NCBI GenBank assembly: GCA_009845425.1
Contig: VXZQ01000003.1
Coordinates: 124,001-188,000, forward strand
Origin: Holophagales bacterium
GTDB taxonomy: Bacteria > Acidobacteriota > Thermoanaerobaculia > Multivoradales > Multivoraceae
Direction: 5' to 3'
Length of the DNA stretch: 64,000 nt
Shown: positions 9,520 to 19,472 of the stretch, piece by piece
Numbering within the stretch: the first letter of the stretch is position 1
Layout: every line of letters begins with the position of its first letter
Notes under the pieces: model-generated
What the model saw: only the letters and a program-made list of their open reading frames with translations
Database searches by the model: none
Told to the model about the DNA's origin: nothing
Translations under genes and position numbers: made by a program

Positions 9520-9600
9520 CCGCCGATTCGGCGGAGCGGACACTACCCGCGCGTTCCACGCGCAAGCCTGCGACATGAACCCGCCGGCAGACAACCGGCG
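9520..9600 (+). promoter_or_regulatory. three tandem hairpins in the rpsO-pnp intergenic region
   Basis: Three perfect 6-bp stems follow one another: CCGCCG/CGGCGG (9520-9534, loop 3), GCGCGT/ACGCGC (9549-9563, loop 3) and CGCCGG/CCGGCG (9582-9600, loop 7). None is followed by a T-run, so they are unlikely to be intrinsic terminators. In E. coli the equivalent region holds the RNase III hairpin and the autoregulatory pnp leader; a similar role here is inference. Confidence 0.5.
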
Positions 9601-9634
9601 ACGCAAACACAGAGAAGGAAGTACAGACAAAACC

Positions 9635-11899
<2,265 letters not shown>

Positions 11900-11967
11900 G
11901 CGACAGGCCCTCCGCGGCTTGGGGCGTCGCGATGGCCTTGTCGGCCAGCCGACGAAGGCGGTTGGTG

Positions 11968-13182
11968 TCAGTCCGCGGCGCGGAGGGCGGCGCGATAGAC
12001 GTCGCGGAAGGGGACTCCCTGTTCGCGGGCGATTCGGCGGACGTCTTCGTACTCGGGGGCCGCGCCGAGGGAACGGCCGGCGACGGTGGCTCGCTTCACT
12101 TTCACGTCGCCGAATGGCGTCGGGACAACGAAGATCGAGCGTTCCGCTTCCAGGCGATCCACGACGGTGCGGCGGCAGCCCAAAGAGCCGGTCTCGAGGA
12201 GGAGGCACTCCGCTAGCTCCGAGGACTGCTCCGGGCGGGAGATCACCGTGATCGCCACGCCGGGCCGGGACTTCTTCATCTGTACGGCGGTCGCGAAGAC
12301 GTCCAGGGCGCCGGCTTCGAGGAGCGATTCGACGGCATGGCCGACTGCCTCACCGGTCACGTCGTCGAGCTGACACTCGAGCACGGCGACCTGGCGCCAT
12401 GAGCTCTCGGCAAGCTCCAGAGGCCTTGCCCGCTGCAGACGCAGTGCATTCGGGCGATCGGCCAGCTCCCGGCTGCCGAGTCCGATTCCGCAACTCTCGA
12501 TTCGCCGCGGAGCCACTGTCGCGGACGGTTCGAACTCCTCTACGAACTCCCGCGCGATGACGGCGCCGGTGGGTGTCGTGAGCTCGCCCGAGGCCCCGCC
12601 GGAGGTGATCGGAACGCCCTCCAGCAGCAGAGCGGTCGCGGGCGCGGGGACCGGCATCACGCCGTGACGCGTCGAGATGGTGCCGCTCCCCACGACGACA
12701 ATCGACGAGGAGACCCGGGCCGGGCCGAAGTGCTCAAGAGCGACCGCCGCGCCTACCAGGTCGACGATCGAGTCGTCAGCGCCAACCTCGTGGAAATGGA
12801 CCTCATCGATGTCCACGCCATGAACCTGGGCTTCCGCCTCACCCAGTCGCCGGAACAGGGCGGAGGCGCGCTCGACCACACCGGCGCTCAGACCGCTCTC
12901 CTCGATCATCCGCAGAATGGTCGACAGCCGCCGATGCGATGCACCCTCGCTGCCTGCCCCCTCGACCGGCCGCCCATCCCGAAGAACCGAGAACCGAACC
13001 CCCGTCAGACCGCCCCGCTTCGCCCGCTCGACCCGTAGCTCGACCCCATCCAGACCCAACCGGTCCACCATTCCCTCGAGCAGCGACACAGGCAGACCCA
13101 GGTCCAGACACGCCCCCAGGAACATGTCTCCCGAGATCCCACTCGGACAGTCCAGATGCAGGTGAACGGGCCCGCCCGCCAT
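11968..13182 (-). CDS. larC: LarC-type nickel insertion protein (nickel-pincer cofactor synthesis)
   Basis: LarC inserts nickel into the pyridinium-3,5-bisthiocarboxylate mononucleotide cofactor used by lactate racemase and related enzymes. The 404-residue product opens with HLDCPSGISGDMFLGA, the family signature, and carries HFHEVGADDSIVDLVGA (about 135-151) and GVPITSGGASGELTTPTGA (about 195-213). The supplied 592-residue ORF is this gene fused to a radC shadow; ATG 13182 is the real start. It is 10 bases after radC on the same strand and convergent with pnp (68-base gap). LarB and LarE, the other steps of the pathway, are not in the window. Confidence 0.9.
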   Translation of the reverse strand: MAGGPVHLHLDCPSGISGDMFLGACLDLGLPVSLLEGMVDRLGLDGVELRVERAKRGGLTGVRFSVLRDGRPVEGAGSEGASHRRLSTILRMIEESGLSAGVVERASALFRRLGEAEAQVHGVDIDEVHFHEVGADDSIVDLVGAAVALEHFGPARVSSSIVVVGSGTISTRHGVMPVPAPATALLLEGVPITSGGASGELTTPTGAVIAREFVEEFEPSATVAPRRIESCGIGLGSRELADRPNALRLQRARPLELAESSWRQVAVLECQLDDVTGEAVGHAVESLLEAGALDVFATAVQMKKSRPGVAITVISRPEQSSELAECLLLETGSLGCRRTVVDRLEAERSIFVVPTPFGDVKVKRATVAGRSLGAAPEYEDVRRIAREQGVPFRDVYRAALRAAD

Positions 13183-13192
13183 GAGAGGCACC

Positions 13193-13912
13193 CTACAGCA
13201 GCCGGCGCTCACGTAGAGAGACCCAGCGCCGGCCGCCGGCGAGGACGAGGTGGTCGACGAGGTCGATGCCCACGGCGGCCGCGGCGCGGCTGAGGCGGCG
13301 GGTGAAGGCGATGTCCTCGGGGCTGGGCTCGGGATCGCCGCTGGGGTGGTTGTGGAAGATGACGACCGCCGTCGCGCCCAGGCGGAGCGCTTCCTTGAGG
13401 ACTGCCCGGGGTTCCACCGACGCGCGGTCGAGGCCGCCGACGAAGTGCTCGCGCTCGGAGATGATGCGACCGCGCACGTCCACGTAAATCGCCCCCATCG
13501 CTTCCTGGTCGAGGCGCGCGTAGCGCAGATTGAGGTAGCGGGCGAGAGCGGCGACGTTGCCCAGGGGCCTCCGTTCGGGCAGTTGCGCCCGCGCAAGCCT
13601 GCGAGCCAGCTCCACCGCGGCCAGGACGGTGGCCGCCTTGGCGTCCCCCAAACCCCTCCTGCGCAAGGATGGCAGGTCGTGTTCCACCAGGAGGGCGAGC
13701 GCCGGCAGGCCGCCCAGCCCCCGACCCTCGTCGTAGAGCAGGTCACGGGCGAGGTCGACCACCGAACAACCGCGGTGGCCGGTGCGCAGGAGGATGGCGA
13801 TCAGCTCGCAGTCGCTCAGAACCCCTGCGCCGTGGGCGAGCAAACGTTCCCGGGGACGTTCTTCGGACGGCACTTCCCGGAGCGTGGTGGTCGGCCTGTC
13901 GTTTCCGCGCAT
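13193..13912 (-). CDS. radC: RadC family JAB-domain protein
   Basis: A UPF0758/RadC protein with a helix-hairpin-helix N-terminal part (about 10-95) and a JAB/MPN metalloprotease-like domain carrying the zinc motif FHNHPSGDPEPS (about 188-199). The cellular role of RadC is not settled and the old DNA-repair assignment is doubted. ATG 13912 was chosen over GTG 13930 because AGGAGG lies 4 bases in front of it. The product is 239 residues. It is followed at 10 bases by larC. Confidence 0.88.
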   Translation of the reverse strand: MRGNDRPTTTLREVPSEERPRERLLAHGAGVLSDCELIAILLRTGHRGCSVVDLARDLLYDEGRGLGGLPALALLVEHDLPSLRRRGLGDAKAATVLAAVELARRLARAQLPERRPLGNVAALARYLNLRYARLDQEAMGAIYVDVRGRIISEREHFVGGLDRASVEPRAVLKEALRLGATAVVIFHNHPSGDPEPSPEDIAFTRRLSRAAAAVGIDLVDHLVLAGGRRWVSLRERRLL

Positions 13913-13983
13913 CGAACCTCCTGCCGACACTGACGGAAGGGCCTCCCGGGAGTTCGCGCGAGGCGGCCGGTAGCACCACGGAC

Positions 13984-13992
13984 TGCTAGCGT
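13984..13992 (+). promoter_or_regulatory. extended -10 promoter abutting the speB-like gene
   Basis: TGCTAGCGT fits TGnTAnnnT and ends 9 bases before the ATG at 14002, so the transcript would begin at or within a few bases of the start codon. No Shine-Dalgarno is present. This suggests leaderless or near-leaderless expression. Confidence 0.45.
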
Positions 13993-14001
13993 GCCGCGGC
14001 C

Positions 14002-14904
14002 ATGCGCGGATCCGACCTGCCCAGGTTTCTAAGGCTCGACGTGCCTGCCCGGGAACCCGCCGTCGCGGTGCTTCCCGTTCCCTACGAACGGACCACCTCG
14101 TGGGGGCGCGGCACGGAGAACGGACCGCGTGCGCTCCTTGTGGCCTCGCGTTACGTCGAACTCTACGACGAGGAACTGGACGTCGAGCCCTGCCGCATCG
14201 GCATCGAGACGCTGCCGCCGGTAGACATAGGCGGCAGCGACGAGTCCGTCCTGCGACGCATCAGCGCAGCGGCCGAGGCCACGCTTCGGGATGGAAGGTT
14301 CCTGGCGGCGATCGGCGGGGAACACACGGTGACGCCTGCGCTGGTGCGCGGCGCGCAGGACGCCGCCGAGCGGGATCTGGGAGTCGTCCAGTTCGACGCC
14401 CACGCGGATCTCCGCCAGACCTATGGCGGCAGCGTCTGGAGCCATGCCTGCGCGATGAGCCGCGTGCTGGATCTCGGTCTGCCGACGCTGGCGGTCGGCA
14501 TCCGTTCGCTGACCCGGCCGGAGGCCGCACGGATAGCGAACGAGCGTCTCCCGATCCTCTGGGCGGAGCAGCTTGACGCCCTTCCCCGGCCTGAACTCGA
14601 AGGCCTGTTCGAGAGTCTGCTGGCTTCACTTCCCGACACGGTGTATCTGACCTTCGACCTCGACTTCTTCGACCCGTCCGTGCTGCCGGCCACCGGAACG
14701 CCCGAGCCGGGGGGCGGCACGTGGTATCAGGCGCTGGCGCTGCTGCGCCAGTTGTTCGAGCGCAAGCAGGTGATCGCGATGGACGTGGTCGAACTGGCGC
14801 CGATCCCGGGCCAACCCGCCAGCGACTTCACTGCCGCCAAGCTGCTCTACAAGTGCATCGGCTACCGCTTCCGGCGGCAACTGGCCGGCATGGCCGGCAC
14901 CTGA
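14002..14904 (+). CDS. speB: agmatinase/arginase family ureohydrolase
   Basis: A dinuclear manganese hydrolase of guanidino compounds, most likely agmatinase (agmatine to putrescine plus urea). The 300-residue product has the three family motifs: GGEHTVTPALV (about 96-106), VVQFDAHADLR (about 129-139), and TFDLDFFDPSVLPATGTPEPGG (about 217-238), giving all expected metal ligands. It stands alone on the plus strand between radC and convergent transporter genes. Substrate specificity within the family is inferred from length and motif spelling; arginase, guanidinobutyrase or formiminoglutamase remain possible. Confidence 0.88.
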   Translation: MRGSDLPRFLRLDVPAREPAVAVLPVPYERTTSWGRGTENGPRALLVASRYVELYDEELDVEPCRIGIETLPPVDIGGSDESVLRRISAAAEATLRDGRFLAAIGGEHTVTPALVRGAQDAAERDLGVVQFDAHADLRQTYGGSVWSHACAMSRVLDLGLPTLAVGIRSLTRPEAARIANERLPILWAEQLDALPRPELEGLFESLLASLPDTVYLTFDLDFFDPSVLPATGTPEPGGGTWYQALALLRQLFERKQVIAMDVVELAPIPGQPASDFTAAKLLYKCIGYRFRRQLAGMAGT

Positions 14905-14911
14905 GCCCCCA

Positions 14912-16432
14912 TCAGACGCCGATCAAGCCGCCCGCGACGTAGACCCAAAACACGATCAGCACCAGGCCGATCACGTTCAGCCAGACGCCGGCCCGGACCA
15001 TCTGCGGAATGGTGATCTCACCGGAGCCGAAGACGATCGCGTTTGGGGGCGTCGCCACCGGCATCATGAAGGCGCAACTAGCCGCCAGCGTGGCGGGAAC
15101 GATCAGGAGCAGCGGTTCCACGTTGATGGCGGCGGCCGTCGCCGCCAGGATCGGCAGGAACGTGACCGTCGTCGCCGTGTTGCTCGTCACCTCCGTGAGC
15201 AGAATGAGGAGACCGGCCGCGCCCAGGACCAGGATCAGCACCGGCGTCCCCTCGAGCACCTGAAGCAGGCCGCCGATGAACTGGTCCACTCCGGTTGCCC
15301 GGATGGAAGCGGCCAGACTCAGACCGCCCCCGAAGAGCACCAGGATGCCCCAGGGCGCTTCCAGCGCCTTCTTCCAGCTCAGCAGGAAAACGCCGCGACG
15401 CAGGTCGACCGGCGCCGCGAACAGGCACAGGGCAGCCGCGATCGCAATCCCGGAGTCCGTCAGTCCCGTGAAGGGCGCGATACCACCGATCTCCAGCCGC
15501 GCCAGCCAGGATCCCGTCGTCCACAGCGCGGCGGTCGTGGCGAAGATGGCCAGTACTCCCTTCTCCGGTCCCGACATCGGCCCCATCTTCCGCAGCTCGC
15601 TACGGATGAGCTCCGCTCCCCCGGGCACCTCGCGGATGCGCAGAGGGAAAGCGACCCGCGTCAGGACGATCCAGGCCAGGGGCAGAAACAGCGCGCTCAG
15701 CCCGAAGCCGAACGGCAGCCAGTGGGCGAACGTAATCTCCCGACCGTAGTTGTCGCTCACGAAGGCCATCATCTCCAGGTTTGGAGGAGTGCCGATCTTC
15801 GTCGCGACGCCGCCGATCGAGGCGCCGTAGGCCGTCCCCAGCAGCAGGCAGAGAGCAAACGGGAAGGTCTGCCCGGGGGGTGGCGCCGCCTCGCCCAGGC
15901 GCCGCCGCACGAGTGCGATGACCGAGAGGGCGATGGGCAGCATCATGACCGTCGTCGCCGTGTTCGAGATCCACATGCTGAGGGCGGCGCTCGCGGTCAT
16001 GAAGCCGAGCACGACGCGGCGGGGACGCGTGCCCACCAGCAGGATGATGCGCAGCGCGAGCCGCCGGTGCAGCCCCCAGGTCTGCATGGCTAGGGCGATC
16101 ATGAAGCCGCCCAAAAAAAGATAGATGTTCGGGTGGGCGTAGGGTGCCGCGACCTCCCTGATCCCGAGTTCGCCGCCCGTCAGAAGCGGCATCGCCGCCA
16201 GCGGAATGAGCGCTGTGGCCGGTACCGGCAGCGCCTCCGTGAGCCAGAGCGCCGCCATCAGGACGCCGACCGCGGCCACGGCCCTGCCAGCGGCCGGGAG
16301 GCCGGAGACGACCTCGCCGTCGGCGCCCACGACGGCTTCGGGAATCGCGAGGTAGACCAGCGCCGCGAGAAGGGGCGCACCGATCAGCCCGGCAACGGCA
16401 AGCGGACCGACGCCACGGTCCTTCTCAGCCAC
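14912..16432 (-). CDS. SLC13/DASS-family sodium:anion symporter
   Basis: An inner-membrane importer of the divalent anion:sodium symporter family, which carries dicarboxylates, citrate or sulfate. The 506-residue product has 11-12 hydrophobic segments and the two family hallmark loops, SNTATTVMMLPI (about 155-166) and SNTATTVTFLPI (about 425-436), which hold the sodium- and substrate-binding SNT motifs. It is the last gene of a minus-strand set with a sodium:alanine symporter and threonine synthase. Its stop is 7 bases from the convergent speB stop. The actual anion cannot be assigned. Confidence 0.9.
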   Translation of the reverse strand: MAEKDRGVGPLAVAGLIGAPLLAALVYLAIPEAVVGADGEVVSGLPAAGRAVAAVGVLMAALWLTEALPVPATALIPLAAMPLLTGGELGIREVAAPYAHPNIYLFLGGFMIALAMQTWGLHRRLALRIILLVGTRPRRVVLGFMTASAALSMWISNTATTVMMLPIALSVIALVRRRLGEAAPPPGQTFPFALCLLLGTAYGASIGGVATKIGTPPNLEMMAFVSDNYGREITFAHWLPFGFGLSALFLPLAWIVLTRVAFPLRIREVPGGAELIRSELRKMGPMSGPEKGVLAIFATTAALWTTGSWLARLEIGGIAPFTGLTDSGIAIAAALCLFAAPVDLRRGVFLLSWKKALEAPWGILVLFGGGLSLAASIRATGVDQFIGGLLQVLEGTPVLILVLGAAGLLILLTEVTSNTATTVTFLPILAATAAAINVEPLLLIVPATLAASCAFMMPVATPPNAIVFGSGEITIPQMVRAGVWLNVIGLVLIVFWVYVAGGLIGV

Positions 16433-16449
16433 TTCGGCCGCTTCCGGAC

Positions 16450-18156
16450 CTATCCGGAGTCACGGCCGCCCTTCCCGAGGTGGCGGCGGAAGTAGGACCT
16501 GGTCAAGCCGGTGACCACTCCCGAGAGCAGGAGCAGCGAAATGAGGTTGGGGAAGGACATCAAACCGAGCGCCACGTCGCCGAAGGTCCACACGGTCGTC
16601 AACGGCAGCAGGCAGCCCATGAAGAAGAACCCGACGTAGATCCAGCGGTAGACCGGAATCGCCCTGGCGCCGAAGAGGTACTCGGTCGAGCGGTCGCCGT
16701 AGTAGGACCAGGAGATCGCCGTCGACACCGCGAACAGCAGCACCGAGAGGGTGACGATCAGGTCGCCACGACTGCCCGGAAGACCGAGGCTGAAGGCTCG
16801 GGCCGTAAGAGGAGCACCGTTCAGCAGGGCGCCGCCCTCGATTCTCGGCTCGGCCCCGTCGGTGCTTAGAGAGCCGTCGGCGCCCAGTTCCAGCCTGCCG
16901 CTCCAGGCGGACCCGTCTTCCTCCACCAGACGCGCGTCGACGATTGTCGCGTGGAGGAACACGAACGAACCACTGGCGGTTCCGTCGACGACATCGAGCG
17001 CGCCGCCGCCCAGGCCGGCACGCTCCTCCCGCGCCGCCAGCAGCTCGGAGTCATCGTTCAGCACCAGGTGAACGCCCTCGACCTCGTCGAGGCCGAAACT
17101 CTGGGGCGCCGCGTCGCGCCAGGCGTCGGTCGTCACGATCACCAGGCCGGTCATCGTGCAAATGACCAGCGTGTCGATGAAGGGCTCCAGCGAGGCCACC
17201 AGACCCTCACGCACCGGTTCGTCCGTCTTGGCCGTGGCGTGTGCGATCGGCGCGCTGCCCTGTCCCGCCTCGTTGCTGAACAGACCACGCCGGATGCCCC
17301 ACATCATCGTCATCAGGAAAGAGCCCGCGGCGCCGCCGACCATCGACGTCGGCCGGAACGCCTGCTCCACGATCAGGGCGAAGCTTGCCGGCACGCTGTC
17401 GATGTTCGCCAGCAGGATGAAGAGAGCGCCGCCAACGTAGATCACGGCCATGCCGGGCGCGAGAATCGAGGTCACCCTCCCGATGCGACGGATGCCGCCG
17501 ATGATCACGAGCGCGACCAGGGAAGCGAAGACGAGACCGCTCCAGACCGGCGCCAGGCCGAACTGGGACTCGAGCTGATCGGCCATCGTGTTCGCCTGGT
17601 TCATGTTGCCGGTACCGAACGAGCAGATGACGGCCAGGCCGGCGAACAGCATGGCCATCCACTTCCACTGCGTCCCCAGGCCCTTCTCGATGTAGTACAT
17701 CGGACCGCCGGAGACGGAGCCGTCCCGATGCACCCGCCGGTAGGCCACGGCCAGCGTGCACTCGGCGAACTTGAGCGCCATGCCGAAGAACGCCGTCACC
17801 CACATCCAGAACAGGGCCCCGGGACCTCCCATGCGAATCGCGATCGCGACTCCGGCGATGTTGCCGATGCCAACGGTCGCCGAGAGGGCCGTCGTCAAGG
17901 CCTGAAAATGAACCAGATCGCCTTCGTCATCCGGGTCGTTGTACTTTCCAGCGAGAATGGCCCAGGCGTGCCGGAAGCCTCGCAACTGGATCAGACCCAG
18001 CCGAACGGTCACGAACAGGCCCGTTCCCAGCAGGACGAGGGCAAGAAGGGGCGCCTGCGGCGGCGTGTTCCAGACCACGCCCTCCAGCCAGCCGGCCACC
18101 GGCCCGAGCAGCCCGTTCACTCCATCGGCAATCGAACCGAACACCTCCTCGGGCAT
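16450..18156 (-). CDS. sodium:alanine/glycine symporter (AGCS family) with a loop insertion
   Basis: An inner-membrane amino-acid:sodium symporter. The 568-residue product has the AGCS signature GLIQLRGFRHAW near residue 54, TALSATVGIGNIAGVAIAI (about 89-107), and RRGLFSNEAGQGSAPIAHATAK (about 290-310). Between the hydrophobic segments around 350 and 470 sits an insertion of about 110 mostly polar residues, DDSELLAAREERAG onward, which standard AGCS transporters of about 450-480 residues lack. It lies 15 bases after threonine synthase and 17 before the DASS transporter, so the three probably form one transcript. Alanine or glycine as substrate is a family inference. Confidence 0.9.
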   Translation of the reverse strand: MPEEVFGSIADGVNGLLGPVAGWLEGVVWNTPPQAPLLALVLLGTGLFVTVRLGLIQLRGFRHAWAILAGKYNDPDDEGDLVHFQALTTALSATVGIGNIAGVAIAIRMGGPGALFWMWVTAFFGMALKFAECTLAVAYRRVHRDGSVSGGPMYYIEKGLGTQWKWMAMLFAGLAVICSFGTGNMNQANTMADQLESQFGLAPVWSGLVFASLVALVIIGGIRRIGRVTSILAPGMAVIYVGGALFILLANIDSVPASFALIVEQAFRPTSMVGGAAGSFLMTMMWGIRRGLFSNEAGQGSAPIAHATAKTDEPVREGLVASLEPFIDTLVICTMTGLVIVTTDAWRDAAPQSFGLDEVEGVHLVLNDDSELLAAREERAGLGGGALDVVDGTASGSFVFLHATIVDARLVEEDGSAWSGRLELGADGSLSTDGAEPRIEGGALLNGAPLTARAFSLGLPGSRGDLIVTLSVLLFAVSTAISWSYYGDRSTEYLFGARAIPVYRWIYVGFFFMGCLLPLTTVWTFGDVALGLMSFPNLISLLLLSGVVTGLTRSYFRRHLGKGGRDSG

Positions 18157-18171
18157 CGCGCCAGAGCCTCC

Positions 18172-19335
18172 CTACACGTAGTTGGCCGGATGGCCGGTCG
18201 CGAAGACCAGCACGGACTCGCCGCGACGGATCGTACCGGAGTCGCTCAGGCTGGCGACCGCCGCCATCGCCGCGGCGGTTTCGGGACCGATCAGCAGTCC
18301 TTCCTCCGCCGCCATCCTCCGCGTCGTCTCCGCCACCTGATCCTCCTGGACGGCCACTGCCGTTCCCCCGCTCTCGCGGACCGCGCGCAGGACGAGGAAA
18401 TCGCCGATCGCCCGCGGTACCCGCAAGCCCCAGACGCGCGTTTCCGGCGCATCCCAGGGCTCGGCGTGCTCGCTGCCGTCCCGGAAGGCCCGCACGATGG
18501 GGGCACAGCCCGCCATCTGCACGACCGCGAACTTCGCGGGCGGCCCGCTCAGAAGGCCCAGCCCGCGGAGTTCGGCGAACGCTTTCGCCATGCCGACGAT
18601 TCCGGTGCCGCCGCCGGTCGGATAGACGATCCAGTCCGGCAGCCGCCAGCCGAACTGCTCGGCGACCTCGAAACCCATCGTCTTCTTGCCCTCGACCCGG
18701 TACGGCTCGCGCAGGGTCGACAGATCCCAGAGTCCGCCGCCGCGCTCCTTCAGCGCGGCGCCGGCGTCGACCAGGGTACCGCCCGATTCGACAACCTCCG
18801 CACCGAACGCACGACAACGTTCGGCAACGGTAGCCGGAGTATCTTCCGGCAGCGCTACGCGGCAGGGCAGCCCGGCCGCGGCGGCGTAGGCGGCGGCCGA
18901 AACGCCCGCGTTGCCGGCGCTCGGAAGCTGAACCCCGGGGGCGCCGAGTTCACAGGCCCGGTTCACGGCCAGGGAGAGTCCCCGGTCCTTGAACGAACCC
19001 GTCGGGTTTCCCGCTTCGTTCTTGACGAAGACACTCATGCCGTCGGGCCCCGCGCGTTGAAGCCGCACAACGGGAGTGCCGCCTTCGCCCAGATCGACCC
19101 GAGCGTGGAAGCGGGACACCGGCAGCAGCTCGCGATAGCGCCACAGGGTCCAGGGGCGGTGACGGAGATCACGGGCGAGCGTCTCGCCCCGCCACCGATC
19201 CAGTTCGTAGCTCACAAGCCACGGTTTGCCGGCGGGCGACAGGAAAGCCGGCTCGTCCAGAGGCCTCTTGACCCCGGTAGCGGAGCAGACGAGCTCTCGG
19301 GCCCAGCGCTCCCTGCTCTCACCACCTGACTCCAT
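18172..19335 (-). CDS. thrC: threonine synthase (PLP-dependent, fold type II)
   Basis: It converts O-phosphohomoserine to threonine. The 387-residue product carries the PLP-lysine motif GNPTGSFKDRGLSLA (about 108-122), the SAGNAGVSAAAYAAAAGLP phosphate-loop region (about 140-158) and the glycine-rich PTGGGTGIVGMAKAF (about 240-254). ATG 19335 was chosen over the longer ORF because a ribosome binding site (GGAAG) precedes it and an extended -10 element ends only 19 bases upstream. It is the first gene of a set with two sodium-coupled transporters. A threonine-synthase-like paralogue cannot be excluded because thrA/thrB are not adjacent. Confidence 0.85.
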   Translation of the reverse strand: MESGGESRERWARELVCSATGVKRPLDEPAFLSPAGKPWLVSYELDRWRGETLARDLRHRPWTLWRYRELLPVSRFHARVDLGEGGTPVVRLQRAGPDGMSVFVKNEAGNPTGSFKDRGLSLAVNRACELGAPGVQLPSAGNAGVSAAAYAAAAGLPCRVALPEDTPATVAERCRAFGAEVVESGGTLVDAGAALKERGGGLWDLSTLREPYRVEGKKTMGFEVAEQFGWRLPDWIVYPTGGGTGIVGMAKAFAELRGLGLLSGPPAKFAVVQMAGCAPIVRAFRDGSEHAEPWDAPETRVWGLRVPRAIGDFLVLRAVRESGGTAVAVQEDQVAETTRRMAAEEGLLIGPETAAAMAAVASLSDSGTIRRGESVLVFATGHPANYV

Positions 19336-19354
19336 CTTCGCTTCCGCCGTGCCG

Positions 19355-19363
19355 ACCCTAGCA
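19355..19363 (-). promoter_or_regulatory. extended -10 promoter for thrC
   Basis: The minus strand reads TGCTAGGGT (TGnTAnnnT). A start near 19348 would leave a leader of about 13 bases holding GGAAG before the ATG, consistent with the chosen thrC start. Confidence 0.45.
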
Positions 19364-19430
19364 GCGCCGCCGGCGCGCTGTCGTTCAGCAGACACAAGCC
19401 ACTGAAACACAACAACTTACGGCCGAAATG

Positions 19431-19439
19431 TGCTATCAT
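19431..19439 (+). promoter_or_regulatory. extended -10 promoter for the pseudokinase operon
   Basis: TGCTATCAT fits the extended -10 form, 33 bases before the chosen ATG at 19473 and inside the longer ORF-track reading frame. This is one reason for the shorter start. It is divergent from the thrC promoter. Confidence 0.5.
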
Positions 19440-19472
19440 CGCCTCCTCGCATCAACTTCTTGGCATTCGCGC

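Noticed and set aside
16951-19329. 792-residue plus-strand ORF opposite the symporter and threonine synthase
   Set aside because: It covers two conserved minus-strand genes; shadow frame.
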